A DNA stretch of 64,000 bases from Agrobacterium arsenijevicii (lineage in GTDB: Bacteria > Pseudomonadota > Alphaproteobacteria > Rhizobiales > Rhizobiaceae): assembly GCA_000949895.1 (NCBI GenBank), contig JWIT01000008.1, positions 266,010 to 330,009 of the forward strand, written 5' to 3'. The notes below the pieces were generated by a model. It had not been told where the DNA came from. It did no database searches and saw only the letters and a list, made by a program, of their open reading frames with translations. Position 1 is the first letter of the stretch; each line of letters begins with the position of its first letter. Position numbers and translations under genes: made by a program. Positions 33,862 through 44,229 of this stretch are shown here, piece after piece.

Positions 33862-35047
33862 GAACGACGCGAAGCCAGTTTTTCAACGGCAACGGCACAT
33901 AGGTTCTAATGCCCGGTTTCAACCCGGCGGGGATCGACCAGTCCTCCATCCTGAGCACCGGTGACAGTTGCGGACGGTCGGTCAGCGTCGTCGCGATCAC
34001 GTCGTTGTAGCGCGCGGCCATCCTTTCGATGCTGAAGCGGTTCAGAACCATCTCCTTTGCCGCAATCGACATGCGCTCGAGAAGGTCGCGATCGGCATGC
34101 AGGCGCGAAATCGCGTTGGCCGCTGCCGTATAGTTGCCGATCGGGAACAGGAAACCGTTTCGCCCCGTCTCGACGATCGTGTCCGTTACGCCCCGGATAT
34201 GGGACACGACCGGAACGCAGCCGCCAGCCATAGCCTCGATCATCGTCATGCCAAGCCCCTCGAAGCGGGACGGCATGATGAGAACATCGTGACTGGCCAT
34301 GATGGCCGGTATGTCTGAAAGCTGAACGGAACCTGTGTAACTGACGCGACCGGCATGGCCGGCGAGTCTTCGTTTGAGTTTACCCATATCCGACCCGTCT
34401 CCCACGATCGTCAGGCGCACCGCCTCGGGCAAGGCATCCAGTATTTCCCGTAACCACATGACGCCTTTGGATGCATCTTCTATCCGACCGACGAAGAGAG
34501 CTTTAAGTTCCGGCCCCCGGTTTATACACCGGCCCACCTGCTTACGGAACGCGTCGCTATCCACCGCATTCGGGATTGCATATGTGCGATCCCTCGAAAA
34601 GCCGTGGCGCGCGACCAGATCGGCGCGGCACCGCTCCGACACGCCGATCGTCACATGGGCGTAGTCCCGAACCGAGCGCGCGGCCGCGTATGTTCCAGGC
34701 GAGATATTATGGACGACGAGAATACGCAGGACGTCTTCGGGCAGATAGCGCGCGATATTTGTCTGCAACTGATCGCCAAGAACGTTGACGATCACACCGT
34801 CGAACCCTCCGTCTTCAATCGCCGCCGCCATTCGTCGGGCGCAATCGCGTTCGCTGAGATTGACGGGCATCCGCAGTAGCTGACCGAATGCCTTTTCATC
34901 CTGCAGCTCGAAGGGCAGCCCGTATGTTTCCTTGCACACGCCGAGCCATCGCACATCTATGCCATAGGCGACGAGGCCTTTCCGAAGATGTTTGAAGACG
35001 GAATAGGTGCCGCCGATATGGGGAAGGACAAAATAGGCAAGCTTCAT
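33848..35047 (-). CDS. Glycosyltransferase family 4
   Basis: A 399-residue GT-B transferase beginning MKLAYFVLPHIGGTYSVF. The donor half shows ALFVGRIEDASKGVMWL, VRLTIVGDGSDMGKLKRRLA and MPSRFEGLGMTMIEAMAGGCVPVV with the retaining-enzyme E-x7-E. The N-terminal half contains VVHNISPGTYAA and VTIGVSERCRADLV, usual at the acceptor side. The ATG at 35047 has GAGAG about six bases upstream; a nine-residue extension is possible. It is the first gene of a leftward pair with the GH140-like hydrolase and is divergent from the pyruvyl transferase. Confidence 0.85.
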   Translation of the reverse strand: MKLAYFVLPHIGGTYSVFKHLRKGLVAYGIDVRWLGVCKETYGLPFELQDEKAFGQLLRMPVNLSERDCARRMAAAIEDGGFDGVIVNVLGDQLQTNIARYLPEDVLRILVVHNISPGTYAAARSVRDYAHVTIGVSERCRADLVARHGFSRDRTYAIPNAVDSDAFRKQVGRCINRGPELKALFVGRIEDASKGVMWLREILDALPEAVRLTIVGDGSDMGKLKRRLAGHAGRVSYTGSVQLSDIPAIMASHDVLIMPSRFEGLGMTMIEAMAGGCVPVVSHIRGVTDTIVETGRNGFLFPIGNYTAAANAISRLHADRDLLERMSIAAKEMVLNRFSIERMAARYNDVIATTLTDRPQLSPVLRMEDWSIPAGLKPGIRTYVPLPLKNWLRVVRERL

Positions 35048-35316
35048 GGGACACTCTCGCTCTTGCAACCACAACCATCCCGCAATGGATCGACGACGGG
35101 TGGTTCAAAGGGCTGCCTCGCGACATACTAAAAAGCCGTCGGATGACGGGCAGTTGCATCTTAGGCTTAGCTGCATCTTCCTTTGAAAGGTTTGCCTCAA
35201 CCAGACTATTCGTTTGGCGTAAGGCGCAGCCCGAAGGTCGGTGTGGGGTCGCGCTGATCCAGAAGATATCAATGCCATATCGAGCGTGTCGGCGCCGTGC
35301 TGCGATTGGAAAATAA

Positions 35317-36549
35317 ATGAGGATCACTCTCCTTGGACAATTTGGTTCTGGCAATTCCGGCAATGACGGATCGCTGGAAGCAATGCTCCTTTATCTGCGC
35401 AGGATGAGGCCCGATGCCGACCTGTTGTGTATCTGCGCAAGCCCGACCGTCGTAAGTGCGAAGTTCAATATTCGTTCGATGGGCGTTGGGGGACCTCCCC
35501 TGACGAATGTGTGGATGAAGCGACTGGACAAGCTGCTTGGCAGGCTGCCCCGACGGCTGATGCTATTTGTCAGTTCCCTCTTCCATTTCGACAAAGTCGA
35601 CCTGATGATCATACCGGGGACCGGCATCCTCGATGACTTTCAGGAAAAGTGGTTCGGTTGGCCCTTTGTCGTCTTTTGCTGGTGTCTCGTCGCACGCCTT
35701 CGCAACACGCAGATCGCCTTCGTAAGTATCGGCGCCGGTCCGATGAAAAGCCTTCTCAGCCGCTGGTTCCTTCGCTCCGCCGCACAGATGGCCTCTTATC
35801 GATCCTACCGAGACGATTTCTCGCTCAACTACATGAAAGCGATCGGTGTTGACGTGTCGCGAGACCACCGTTACCCCGACATCGCCTTTGATCTTCCCGT
35901 TCCCGCGCCTCGCCGGGAGAGATCCGCCGATGGCGTGATGAGAATAGGCGTCGGCGTCATGGACTATCGCGGCTGGCGTCACAACGATCCCGAGGCCGCC
36001 AAGATCTACAAGGCCTACATCCACAAGCTCTCACGGCTCGTGAGCTGGATGATCGGCGAAGGCCATCGCATCACCCTCGTGATGGGGGATGTTACGGATC
36101 GTGTCGCCTGTGCGGATCTGATGTTTCTGCTTACGGATATGCTCTCCGAGAACGAGCTATCGCAGATAGAGATCAGCTCGGCAGCAACGCTCCACGATAT
36201 AATGCAACAGATGGCGGCGATCGATCTTGCCGTCGTGTCCAGATATCATGGTGTGGTCTGTTCCCTGAAACTCGGCAATCCGACGATATCGATAGGGTAC
36301 GCCCGCAAGTTCGATGATCTGATGCATGATTTCGACCAACAGAAATTTGCCCGGCACATCGACACGTTCGAGGTGGAGGAAATCATCGAACTGGTAAAAG
36401 AGATACTCGCTGATGCAGAGGCGGTGAGGCAGCGGATTGCCATCGCCAACGAGCGCTTTCAGCGCCAGCTCTCTGAGCAACAGGCGTTATTGGGCCGGGA
36501 ATTTCTCTTCAGCGATGTCGTCGCGATGCCGCAGAGCGCTACTCCTTAG
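35317..36549 (+). CDS. Polysaccharide pyruvyl transferase family protein
   Basis: This 410-residue protein fits the family that adds a pyruvate ketal from phosphoenolpyruvate to polymer sugars. The N-terminal loop GQFGSGNSGNDGSLEAML, IIPGTGILDDFQEKW, VSIGAGPM, ASYRSYRDDFSLNYM and a C-terminal VVSRYHGVVCSLKLGNPTISIGYARK (the R-x-H and G-x-P-x-I phrases) are typical. Pyruvylation gives the polymer a negative charge. The gene starts a rightward unit on the far side of the GT4 gene; the flippase gene follows 225 bases later. Confidence 0.83.
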   Translation: MRITLLGQFGSGNSGNDGSLEAMLLYLRRMRPDADLLCICASPTVVSAKFNIRSMGVGGPPLTNVWMKRLDKLLGRLPRRLMLFVSSLFHFDKVDLMIIPGTGILDDFQEKWFGWPFVVFCWCLVARLRNTQIAFVSIGAGPMKSLLSRWFLRSAAQMASYRSYRDDFSLNYMKAIGVDVSRDHRYPDIAFDLPVPAPRRERSADGVMRIGVGVMDYRGWRHNDPEAAKIYKAYIHKLSRLVSWMIGEGHRITLVMGDVTDRVACADLMFLLTDMLSENELSQIEISSAATLHDIMQQMAAIDLAVVSRYHGVVCSLKLGNPTISIGYARKFDDLMHDFDQQKFARHIDTFEVEEIIELVKEILADAEAVRQRIAIANERFQRQLSEQQALLGREFLFSDVVAMPQSATP

Positions 36550-36774
36550 ACACACGCTGGCCCGCAACCCGATTCTTTCGAGGTAGTGCCGAGGCTCATT
36601 AACGTCCGATGGGAGTAGACCACACACTGTCGCATGCCCCTTGCACGAACATTCTCCAAACGGCTTACACCTACGGATCTCATTGCCATCCCAACGGTCA
36701 GATTTCCAAGGTGCAAGCCCCTCCTCTAGTTTGACGCTACCGCCGACAATCGGCGACGCTGTCGGAGCCCTTCG

Positions 36775-38286
36775 ATGCACAAAGTCCGCCGCGCCTTTTT
36801 CATGGCCATGCTGGAACAACACCTCGGAATTGCGGTCAATTTCACTCTGATCGCGATCGTATCGAGGCTGCTTTCGCCTGCTGAAGTGGGCTTTGCCGTT
36901 ATCGGCTACGGGGTGACATCGGTAATTTTCGCCTTTCGCGAATTCGTTTCTTCCGATTTCCTGATTCAGCTCGATTTCGTTGAACGCGATGACATCAACA
37001 CGTCGCTTACACTGTTGCTCCTGGTCAGTGGCATTCTCGGGATCATTCTCTATCTGTGTGGACCGTATGTGGCGACTTTCTACGACCAGCCCGGCCTCCA
37101 GCACTATCTTGTCCTGGCAATTGTTGCCGTCATGGCCGAAAGCCTGGGCATGCCGGCGTTTTCCATGCTGCGTCGCCAGCTCGCCTTCGGCACGATCGCA
37201 CGCGTCCGAACCATCGGCCTCGTTGTTATGGCTGTTGTGACGATAGTCGCTGCCAGGAATGGATGGGGCTTCGTCAGTTTCGCTCTCGGCATGCTCGCTG
37301 GTAACAGCGTTGCCAGCGCTCTTGCCGCCTATGCCGATCCGGCGCAGCGCGCAGCACGCCTCTCGCTCAAGTCGTGGCGCCGTATGGCCGAATTCGGCCG
37401 TTATAGGGGTGCTACCACCATCGTCGACAAATTATATGAATCCCTGCCTCAACTGGTGCTCGGCCTCGCCATGACACCGACAGCGGTCGCAATCTACAAT
37501 CGCGCCAATACCGTCTGCTCCATTCCCGATCGTATTTTCCTCTCGGCAATCTTTTCCTTCGCCTTCCCGGCGCTCGCCGCCGAAGTTCGCGAAGGTGGGG
37601 ACGTCCGCAAGTCTTACCTGCGTGCCCTGTCTTACATCACCGTGCTTTATTGGCCGTCGCTGATTATGGTCGCCATACTCGCCGATCCCATCGTGCGCCT
37701 TGCGCTCGGAGACCAGTGGCTCGCTGCGATACCAATCACCCGGATTCTCGCGCTTGCGTCGACCTTCTGGTTTCCCATGGTGCTGACAACGCCTCTGCTT
37801 ATCGCTCTCAACGCCAACCGGGAAGCTTTCCTGGGCAGTGTCGTCTGCCGCACTGTATCGGCAACTGTGCTCTGCTCCGCCAGCTTCTTCGGCCTGACCG
37901 CCGCAGCGCTGAGCCAGTTCGTAATATTGCCCTTCCAGATGCTCGTCGCCTTCTACTTGGTACGACGCCATGCGCACTTCAAACTACCCGAACTGTTCGT
38001 AGCCATCGGGCCGAGTGCAGCCGTGACCCTTGCCGCGATCGCTGGGCCGCTCGCCATATCCGCCTGGATGGGCTTCCGCTTTGACTACTCCCTCGCCCAG
38101 GCTGGCGGCGCCATCATTCTTTCGGTGGCAGGTTGGGCTGCCTGCCTAATTCTTCTGCGCCACCCTCTCCTCGGCGAGCTGCGGTCGACGTTCAATGCTT
38201 TCACCGGGCGTTTCCGCAGGATCGGTAAACCTCCTGCGCCAGCTTCTATTCCCGACACCGCCGTTTCCGCAGCGATCGAGCCATGA
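36775..38286 (+). CDS. Wzx-like lipid-linked oligosaccharide flippase (MOP/PST family)
   Basis: A 503-residue membrane protein with 12 to 14 helices. The start HLGIAVNFTLIAIVSRLLSPAEVGFAVIGYG is the hallmark of polysaccharide flippases (N...I...V.R.LSP.EvG). Later, MTPTAVAIYNRANTV and ALNANREAFLG-type segments occur at the expected spacing. It would move finished undecaprenyl-PP repeat units across the inner membrane for the polymerase. An alternative start (MAMLEQH, about eight codons in) is possible. Its last four bases overlap the GT2 start (ATGA). Confidence 0.86.
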   Translation: MHKVRRAFFMAMLEQHLGIAVNFTLIAIVSRLLSPAEVGFAVIGYGVTSVIFAFREFVSSDFLIQLDFVERDDINTSLTLLLLVSGILGIILYLCGPYVATFYDQPGLQHYLVLAIVAVMAESLGMPAFSMLRRQLAFGTIARVRTIGLVVMAVVTIVAARNGWGFVSFALGMLAGNSVASALAAYADPAQRAARLSLKSWRRMAEFGRYRGATTIVDKLYESLPQLVLGLAMTPTAVAIYNRANTVCSIPDRIFLSAIFSFAFPALAAEVREGGDVRKSYLRALSYITVLYWPSLIMVAILADPIVRLALGDQWLAAIPITRILALASTFWFPMVLTTPLLIALNANREAFLGSVVCRTVSATVLCSASFFGLTAAALSQFVILPFQMLVAFYLVRRHAHFKLPELFVAIGPSAAVTLAAIAGPLAISAWMGFRFDYSLAQAGGAIILSVAGWAACLILLRHPLLGELRSTFNAFTGRFRRIGKPPAPASIPDTAVSAAIEP

Positions 38287-39242
38287 GCAGTATCGATATC
38301 GTCATTCCCAACTACAATTACGGTCGCTTTCTTAAGGGATGCGTCCAGAGCATCCTTGTCCAGAACGTCACGCAAATGCGTATCCTCATCATCGACAATG
38401 CTTCGACAGACGACAGTGTTGCGATCACCCGGTCTCTCGCGGCAGCTGATCCTCGTATCGAAACGAGCTTGCGCCCAAGGAACCTCGGCGGTCACGCGTC
38501 TTTCAACGAAGGCATTGATTGGGCTCGGGCGGACTATTTCGCCATCATCTGCGCCGACGATGTCCTGTCGCCCGGCGCCTTGACGCGCGCCATAAAGGCG
38601 CTCGACAGTCACCCCGGCGCGCACATGGCCTTCGGCCGCACCGCCTTCTTCCGTGATGACGGCGAAATAGCGTCTGGCCTTCGCAACGATGCCGAAGGCA
38701 TGCGCCTTCGTGGCGGAATGGACTTCATCGCCGACATTTGTTCTACGGGACGCAGCCCCGTGCCAGGCCCCCTCGCCGTTACCAGAACGCGCATTCAGCA
38801 ACGAGCTGGTCATTACCGGCCAGCACTGCGCCATACCGACGATGTCGAGATGTGGATGCGCCTCGCGGTGTTGGGCGACATCGTCGAACTTGACGCCGTC
38901 CAGAATTTCACCCGCATCCACGGCGCCAACCAGTCGGCCATCCTTGATAACGTGCTTGCCTGGAATACTGAAATCGAAGCCGCGCTTGAAAGCTTCTTCG
39001 GTAACGAAGGCGCTTCGCTTGCCAATGCCCAAACCCTGCTCCGGCGCGGTCGCGCGAGCCTGAGCGATCGCGCTTATTGGTGTGCACTTTCCAATCTGGC
39101 CCGGCGCCGGCCCGGCGTGGGTGCGCTCCTGGCGCAGGCTTTCCGCCTGAGACCGGCTTCAGCATTTCTGCCACCTGTCAGCTATCTTCTACGCCGACCT
39201 GATGCGCTGCACCGCATTCGTGAAGCGATCGCCCGCCGATAG
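38283..39242 (+). CDS. Glycosyltransferase family 2
   Basis: A 319-residue GT-A glycosyltransferase. SIDIVIPNYNYGRFLKGCVQSI at the start, the IIDNASTDDS block, and CADD (D-x-D-like metal site) near residue 95 are standard. The C-terminal part has a DDVEMWMRLAV acceptor-side motif (ED/DD-x-x-x-W-x-R) and IHGANQSA. These inverting enzymes add one sugar to the lipid-linked repeat unit. It follows the flippase with coupled translation and ends 42 bases before the convergent signalling gene. Confidence 0.86.
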   Translation: MSSIDIVIPNYNYGRFLKGCVQSILVQNVTQMRILIIDNASTDDSVAITRSLAAADPRIETSLRPRNLGGHASFNEGIDWARADYFAIICADDVLSPGALTRAIKALDSHPGAHMAFGRTAFFRDDGEIASGLRNDAEGMRLRGGMDFIADICSTGRSPVPGPLAVTRTRIQQRAGHYRPALRHTDDVEMWMRLAVLGDIVELDAVQNFTRIHGANQSAILDNVLAWNTEIEAALESFFGNEGASLANAQTLLRRGRASLSDRAYWCALSNLARRRPGVGALLAQAFRLRPASAFLPPVSYLLRRPDALHRIREAIARR

Positions 39243-39284
39243 AGCACATCCGGTTTTTGATACCGGGGTGAATTCACCAAAGGT

Positions 39285-42200
39285 CTATTCTTCGGCATTC
39301 AGGACAAGCCGCAACAACGCCGGCAATGAAGCGGATTTTGTTCGGCGCATGATTGAGGCGCGATGGTTCTCCACGGTGCGCTGACTAAGCTGCATATCGG
39401 CTGCAATAATCTTGTTGGCCTGTCCCTGAACAATCCGGTCAAGGATCTGCCGTTGCTTGCGGGTCAACAGTGCCAGGGTGGCTCGAGCCGTTTCACGCCG
39501 TTCCTCGCGCTCATTTGCATTACGTGATCGATCAAATGCCGACCGCACGCTCCGATATATTTCCCTGGAAGAAATCGGCTTCTCGATGAAATCGGCCGCT
39601 CCGTATCGCATTGCATCGATTGCCATACGCACATCGCTGTGACCTGTGATCACAATGACCGGAAACCGATGCTGTCTTTGTTTCAGCAAACGCAGCAAGT
39701 CCATGCCGACCATGCCAGGCAGATACGCATCGACAAGCAGGCAGCTTGATCTGTCCGGCTTGTAATCCGCAAGATATGCCTCCGCAGAAGCATAGGTTCT
39801 GACCGCCCAGCCATCGCCTTCGAAAAGAGCGCGCAGGTTATCCCTGATGTCTAGCTCGTCGTCGATGATTTCGATGCGCCGGCCCGTCATCGTTTCCATG
39901 TTTTCGGCTTCGTTTCTGCGCTCTACCCGCTCGCCGGTTTGTTGAACGACCAGGGTCTCGACCATCTGCATGACGTCCTTGAGCTTTGCCGGCTTGTGCA
40001 GATGCGGTATTTCGTGCTGCGCAAAAGCCTTCAGCGCCTTGCTCGAAATGTCGCCTGTGAGAATAAGCGCCGGAACGTTGCGACGGAGAGCTTGTCGGAT
40101 ATCTCCAATCGCAGCTATGCCATCCCCACCGGTATGGAGATTGTAGTCTGCGAGAATGACGTCGGGTACGAACTGCAGGCCTCGAACGATCGCCAGCGCT
40201 TCGGCAGCCGTTGAGGTCGCAGCGACCGTATATCCCATCTGCTCAAGGCCCATCTTGAGCAGATCGCGCATTCCGTTTTCGTCTTCAATGACGAGGATCG
40301 ACGCCGACGACAGGGTTGCCGCTTGGCGCGAATGGTCGTCCACTGGCGCAGGCATTGGAACAAGCGGCTCACCTGCCGATGCCTGGTCGATCTCGATCAT
40401 GAAGGCAGACCCTTTATACAATCGTGACTGCACCGATACGCCCAGTCCGAGAAGCTCGCTGAGCCGCCTGACGATCGACAATCCCAGCCCCAACCCGCGG
40501 TCTTCCGTTCCGGCAGGCGCATCGAGTTGGTGGTATTCCTTGAAAACATCGTCGATATGGTTTTCGGGGATGCCGATGCCAGTATCCCACACTTCGAACC
40601 GCACCTTCGTCCCGCGCCGGCGACAGCCGACCAGAATTTTGCCGCTCGTGGTATATTTCAGCGCATTGGACAGAAGGTTGCGAACGATCTGCGCGAACAG
40701 ACGCGGATCGGTGTGAACGGCAAGACTGGATGGCACGACATGGAGTTGGAGACCGGCGGCACGGGCTGGATAGTGAAATTCCTTGAAGAGCTGCTCCAGA
40801 AGACCGCCGATCGCGAAGCTCACGATCTTGGGCTCCACCATTCCCGCTTCGATCTGATTGATGTCGAGAACGGAGTTGAGAATGCCCAACATCGAGGACA
40901 GCGTCTCCTCCATCCTCTGAACGAAGGTGCGTGCCTGCCCTTCACCCACACTCCTTTCCAGGAGCCCTTGCAACAGTTTCAACGTTTGCAGCGGCTGGCG
41001 AAGATCGTGGCTTGCCGCAGACAGAAACCGCGACTTGGCCTCGGTTGCCAGTTCGGCGGATTTCTTTGCAGCTTCCCTGCTCTCGGCAACCTGTTTCTGG
41101 GCACTCACGTCAATGAACGTGATGACCACCCCGTCGACGGTCTCGCTTTCATCGCGATACGGCTTGACGCGGCGGACATACCAGCGATCGTCCGGTCCGG
41201 CTATCTCCCTGTCAATCGTATCGCCTTTCAGGAGAACCATCTTGGCATCGGTTCGAAGCGTGCTGTCGCCGCTGAGGTCGGAGAGAGGTCGTCCGACATC
41301 GGAGGGTATCAAGTTAAAGAGAGACCGCGTGGCCGGAGTGAAGAACCGTATACGAAGAGTGGAATCCAAAAAAAGCGTCGGAACATCGGTGCTGTACAGG
41401 ACATTCTGCAGATCGTTGGATACTGCGCGCTGGCGTTCCAGTGCTTCGTGCAGTTGATTGTTGAGGGCCGTAAGCTCCTCGTTGAGGGACTGTAGCTCCT
41501 CTTTCGAGGTAACGAGTTCCTCATTCGCCGACTGATATTCCTCACTGAGAGACAGCGCTTCGGCGGTGATCTGCTTCTGTTCTTCACTGGCAAGTTCCAG
41601 GTTGCGTATCGCACCCTGTAGTTCAGCCCGCGTCTCCTCCAGTTCGAACTCAAGCTCGGCGATGGGGGACATATCTATCGTCGATGACTTCTGTGACCGG
41701 ACGGCTCTGCTGGCTTGCGCAGGGTCTTCCACGAAACAGATGAGGAAGAGTTCTTCGCCGTGACTGAACAGCGGCTCGACATGAATGCTGAACTCGATAT
41801 GCGCCCCGTTGCCGTCAAGTTTTGCCTTCCTTGCCACGGATGACTTCTGATCCCGGGTCGCGCGATGGACAGCAGACCTGATTTTATTATGGAGCCCCTT
41901 CGGTATCATGGCGAACAGGTCATGCGATGCCGGGCCTGAAGCGATCTGCAGGAACTTTGCTGTCGGGCCGACGGAATACAGATATTCATAATGTCGATTG
42001 ACCAGGATTGCGGCCGGCACGTAGCTACCGAGCAGAAGCTGGGAAACCGCCTCGGCAAGCGCGTTGTGCCTCGACGCTAAAGTCACCTTTCCTTGCGAAG
42101 GAGGAATTCTGACATTTCCACCCGGGGCCGTTCCGAAATGAAGATCACCGAACACCGGAGGTCCTACGCGCCGATATACCTTGTCTGTTTCCGAAATCAG

Positions 42201-43652
42201 CTTGAAATGGTCATCCATTCTGCCGACGGTTTCGGATTTCCCGATCAGCAGAATGCCATTTTCGCGCAGGGAGAACCTGAACAGGGACAAAACCTTGGCT
42301 TGGGCGTCTGCATCAAGATAAATCAGCAGGTTCCGGCATGAAATCAGGTCTACCCTTGAAAACGGTGGGTCGCTCAGGACATTCTGGACAGTGAAGACCA
42401 CCACACTGCGCAATTGCGCCGTCACGGTGTACCCGCTTCCATCCCTTACGAAATATTTTTCCAGTAAGTCCGGCGCCAGCGATTTGACCGCCTCGGGTGA
42501 ATAATGTCCATCTCTCGCAACTGCCACCGCCTCGACATCAGCGTCCGAGGCGAACATCTGCAATTTGAGATGAAGTCCCATCGACTGAATGAGTTCGAGG
42601 AAGAGAATGCCCAGCGAATATGCCTCTTCCCCCGTGCTGCATCCAGCAATCCAAACCCGTACTGTTCCATGCGCCGCTTTCGCACCGAGAATATCCGGAA
42701 TAATGGTGTCGCGCAGGAAGTCGAATACCCTGCTGTCCCGGAAAAAGCTGGTGACGTTGATCAACAGATCTCTCACGAGATTTTGCCGCTCTTCTTCGCT
42801 GTTTTCGAGCATCTCAAGATACCGATCTACGTTTTCGATCGTAATACCGAGAACCGCCATGCGCTTTTCGACCCGGCGCTGCAGCGTTCCGTGTTTATAG
42901 GCCGAAAAATCGTTCGCGGTGGAAACTCTCAATATCTCGATGATCTGCCCCAGTTGGGGCATTCGGTGCTGCATCGAGTGAGCTGTTGGAAGCCGCGACA
43001 ATAGGGTCGTATGTTTGAAGATCGCCGCAGGCATCTCGGCGACGGGTAAAACGGTCGCACCGATCTCCAGCGAAATAACGCTTGCCGGCATGCCGTCGAA
43101 CTGCGCCTCACCCGGCTCTTGAACCAGAACGAGCCCCTTGAAGTCCCTGATCTGCTGGACACCGGATGAGCCGTCGGATCCCGTGCCGGACAGGACGACA
43201 GCTATCGCCCGTGGTCCATACTCCTTCGCCATCGAATCCAGGAGAAAATCAAACGGCAGGGGCGCCTCATGCAGCTCTCGCCGGGGCGAGAGGTGTATCC
43301 TTCCTCCGTCAACCGACATCAGAAATCTCGGCGGAATGACATAGACGTGTTCCGGCTCTATCAACGTTAGATTGACGGCTTCCGTAACGACCATATTTGT
43401 TTCGCTCGACAGAAGTTCTGCGAGCATGCTTTCATGCGAACGATCGAGATGTTGTACAACGAGAAACGCACAGCCCGTTTTTTCGGGCAACGCTTTGAGT
43501 AGCGCTCTGAACGCATTCAGTCCGCCCGATGAAGCTCCGACACCGACAATCGTGAACTTATCCTGACCCGCTTCTTTTGACCCGGACGTAGGACCGGCAT
43601 TTTTCCCGAAAGCAAAAAGAGCCGGGTTATTATCAGCGCCGCGTTCCGTCAT
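39285..43652 (-). CDS. Giant signalling fusion: CheB-CheR-PAS-PAS-histidine kinase-receiver-receiver-LuxR HTH
   Basis: A 1455-residue cytoplasmic protein. Approximate layout: CheB methylesterase 32-215, with GASSGG, catalytic His68 and Asp160; CheR methyltransferase 228-495, with NVTSFFRD (299-306) and the SAM loop GCSTGEEAYSLG from 337; PAS-like 545-640; coiled coil 663-745; PAS 748-850; HisKA with His882 in SHDLRQPL; HATPase with NLLSNALKYT (992-1001), DTGIGIP and GLGLGLS; receiver 1 with Asp1169 and Lys1220; receiver 2 with Asp1308 and Lys1358; LuxR/FixJ-type HTH 1392-1448. All catalytic residues seem intact. The start at 43652 has GAGAG six bases upstream; GTG at 43703 would add 17 residues. 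CheB/CheR-linked kinases are known; carrying the FixJ-type regulator in the same chain is uncommon. Confidence 0.9.
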   Translation of the reverse strand: MTERGADNNPALFAFGKNAGPTSGSKEAGQDKFTIVGVGASSGGLNAFRALLKALPEKTGCAFLVVQHLDRSHESMLAELLSSETNMVVTEAVNLTLIEPEHVYVIPPRFLMSVDGGRIHLSPRRELHEAPLPFDFLLDSMAKEYGPRAIAVVLSGTGSDGSSGVQQIRDFKGLVLVQEPGEAQFDGMPASVISLEIGATVLPVAEMPAAIFKHTTLLSRLPTAHSMQHRMPQLGQIIEILRVSTANDFSAYKHGTLQRRVEKRMAVLGITIENVDRYLEMLENSEEERQNLVRDLLINVTSFFRDSRVFDFLRDTIIPDILGAKAAHGTVRVWIAGCSTGEEAYSLGILFLELIQSMGLHLKLQMFASDADVEAVAVARDGHYSPEAVKSLAPDLLEKYFVRDGSGYTVTAQLRSVVVFTVQNVLSDPPFSRVDLISCRNLLIYLDADAQAKVLSLFRFSLRENGILLIGKSETVGRMDDHFKLISETDKVYRRVGPPVFGDLHFGTAPGGNVRIPPSQGKVTLASRHNALAEAVSQLLLGSYVPAAILVNRHYEYLYSVGPTAKFLQIASGPASHDLFAMIPKGLHNKIRSAVHRATRDQKSSVARKAKLDGNGAHIEFSIHVEPLFSHGEELFLICFVEDPAQASRAVRSQKSSTIDMSPIAELEFELEETRAELQGAIRNLELASEEQKQITAEALSLSEEYQSANEELVTSKEELQSLNEELTALNNQLHEALERQRAVSNDLQNVLYSTDVPTLFLDSTLRIRFFTPATRSLFNLIPSDVGRPLSDLSGDSTLRTDAKMVLLKGDTIDREIAGPDDRWYVRRVKPYRDESETVDGVVITFIDVSAQKQVAESREAAKKSAELATEAKSRFLSAASHDLRQPLQTLKLLQGLLERSVGEGQARTFVQRMEETLSSMLGILNSVLDINQIEAGMVEPKIVSFAIGGLLEQLFKEFHYPARAAGLQLHVVPSSLAVHTDPRLFAQIVRNLLSNALKYTTSGKILVGCRRRGTKVRFEVWDTGIGIPENHIDDVFKEYHQLDAPAGTEDRGLGLGLSIVRRLSELLGLGVSVQSRLYKGSAFMIEIDQASAGEPLVPMPAPVDDHSRQAATLSSASILVIEDENGMRDLLKMGLEQMGYTVAATSTAAEALAIVRGLQFVPDVILADYNLHTGGDGIAAIGDIRQALRRNVPALILTGDISSKALKAFAQHEIPHLHKPAKLKDVMQMVETLVVQQTGERVERRNEAENMETMTGRRIEIIDDELDIRDNLRALFEGDGWAVRTYASAEAYLADYKPDRSSCLLVDAYLPGMVGMDLLRLLKQRQHRFPVIVITGHSDVRMAIDAMRYGAADFIEKPISSREIYRSVRSAFDRSRNANEREERRETARATLALLTRKQRQILDRIVQGQANKIIAADMQLSQRTVENHRASIMRRTKSASLPALLRLVLNAEE

Positions 43653-44229
43653 ATTTACTCTCACTAAAATTGACGCGCATTCCAAACGGAAATCGACCCT
43701 CACGAAGCATCAGGGTTGAAGCGTTCACCAAGTCTTGAAAGCAGCCGTCACGGCCTTGAGATATTGCGTCAGCGATAATCATTCCACCAAACCCCACCCG
43801 CTGATGGTCGCGGCCGTCACGAATAAAAAAGCACCAACGGTGGACGATAGATCAATCCGGCCGCGATTATAATTCATCCAATGTGGTTAGAGTTGGCGCG
43901 CTCATATCGAGCCAGACTAAACACTAACTCGAAATCGCTATCGAAATGAGTAATTTCCGATTCTATTCCAGCTCCGATACTCCACTGTAGGATGCAGGAA
44001 CAGAAATTCGGGTAGCATCACTCCTATTGCTTTCTGGTCGGCATTAAATTTCAAAAAAACCAGACCGCATCAATATAGATCATCCTTCCCGACATTTCCG
44101 ATTGATGACGACGTTCCGGGTTGGATCACCCCAAACGTCCGTGTGCCGACTGCAAAGAAACTCTTCGGTGCGGCGCTACCAAGCTATGAAAATCGGCAAA
44201 GTAACTCTTCAGGGCGGATAGGACATATT
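43653..44229. other. Long divergent control region between the fusion kinase and a LuxR regulator
   Basis: About 580 bases without a convincing gene and more AT-rich than its surroundings. One inverted repeat, GAAAT-GAGTA-ATTTC (43943-43957), is a possible operator. A frame extending the LuxR gene back to 44143 lacks a good ribosome site. The length suggests several regulatory sites. Confidence 0.5.
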
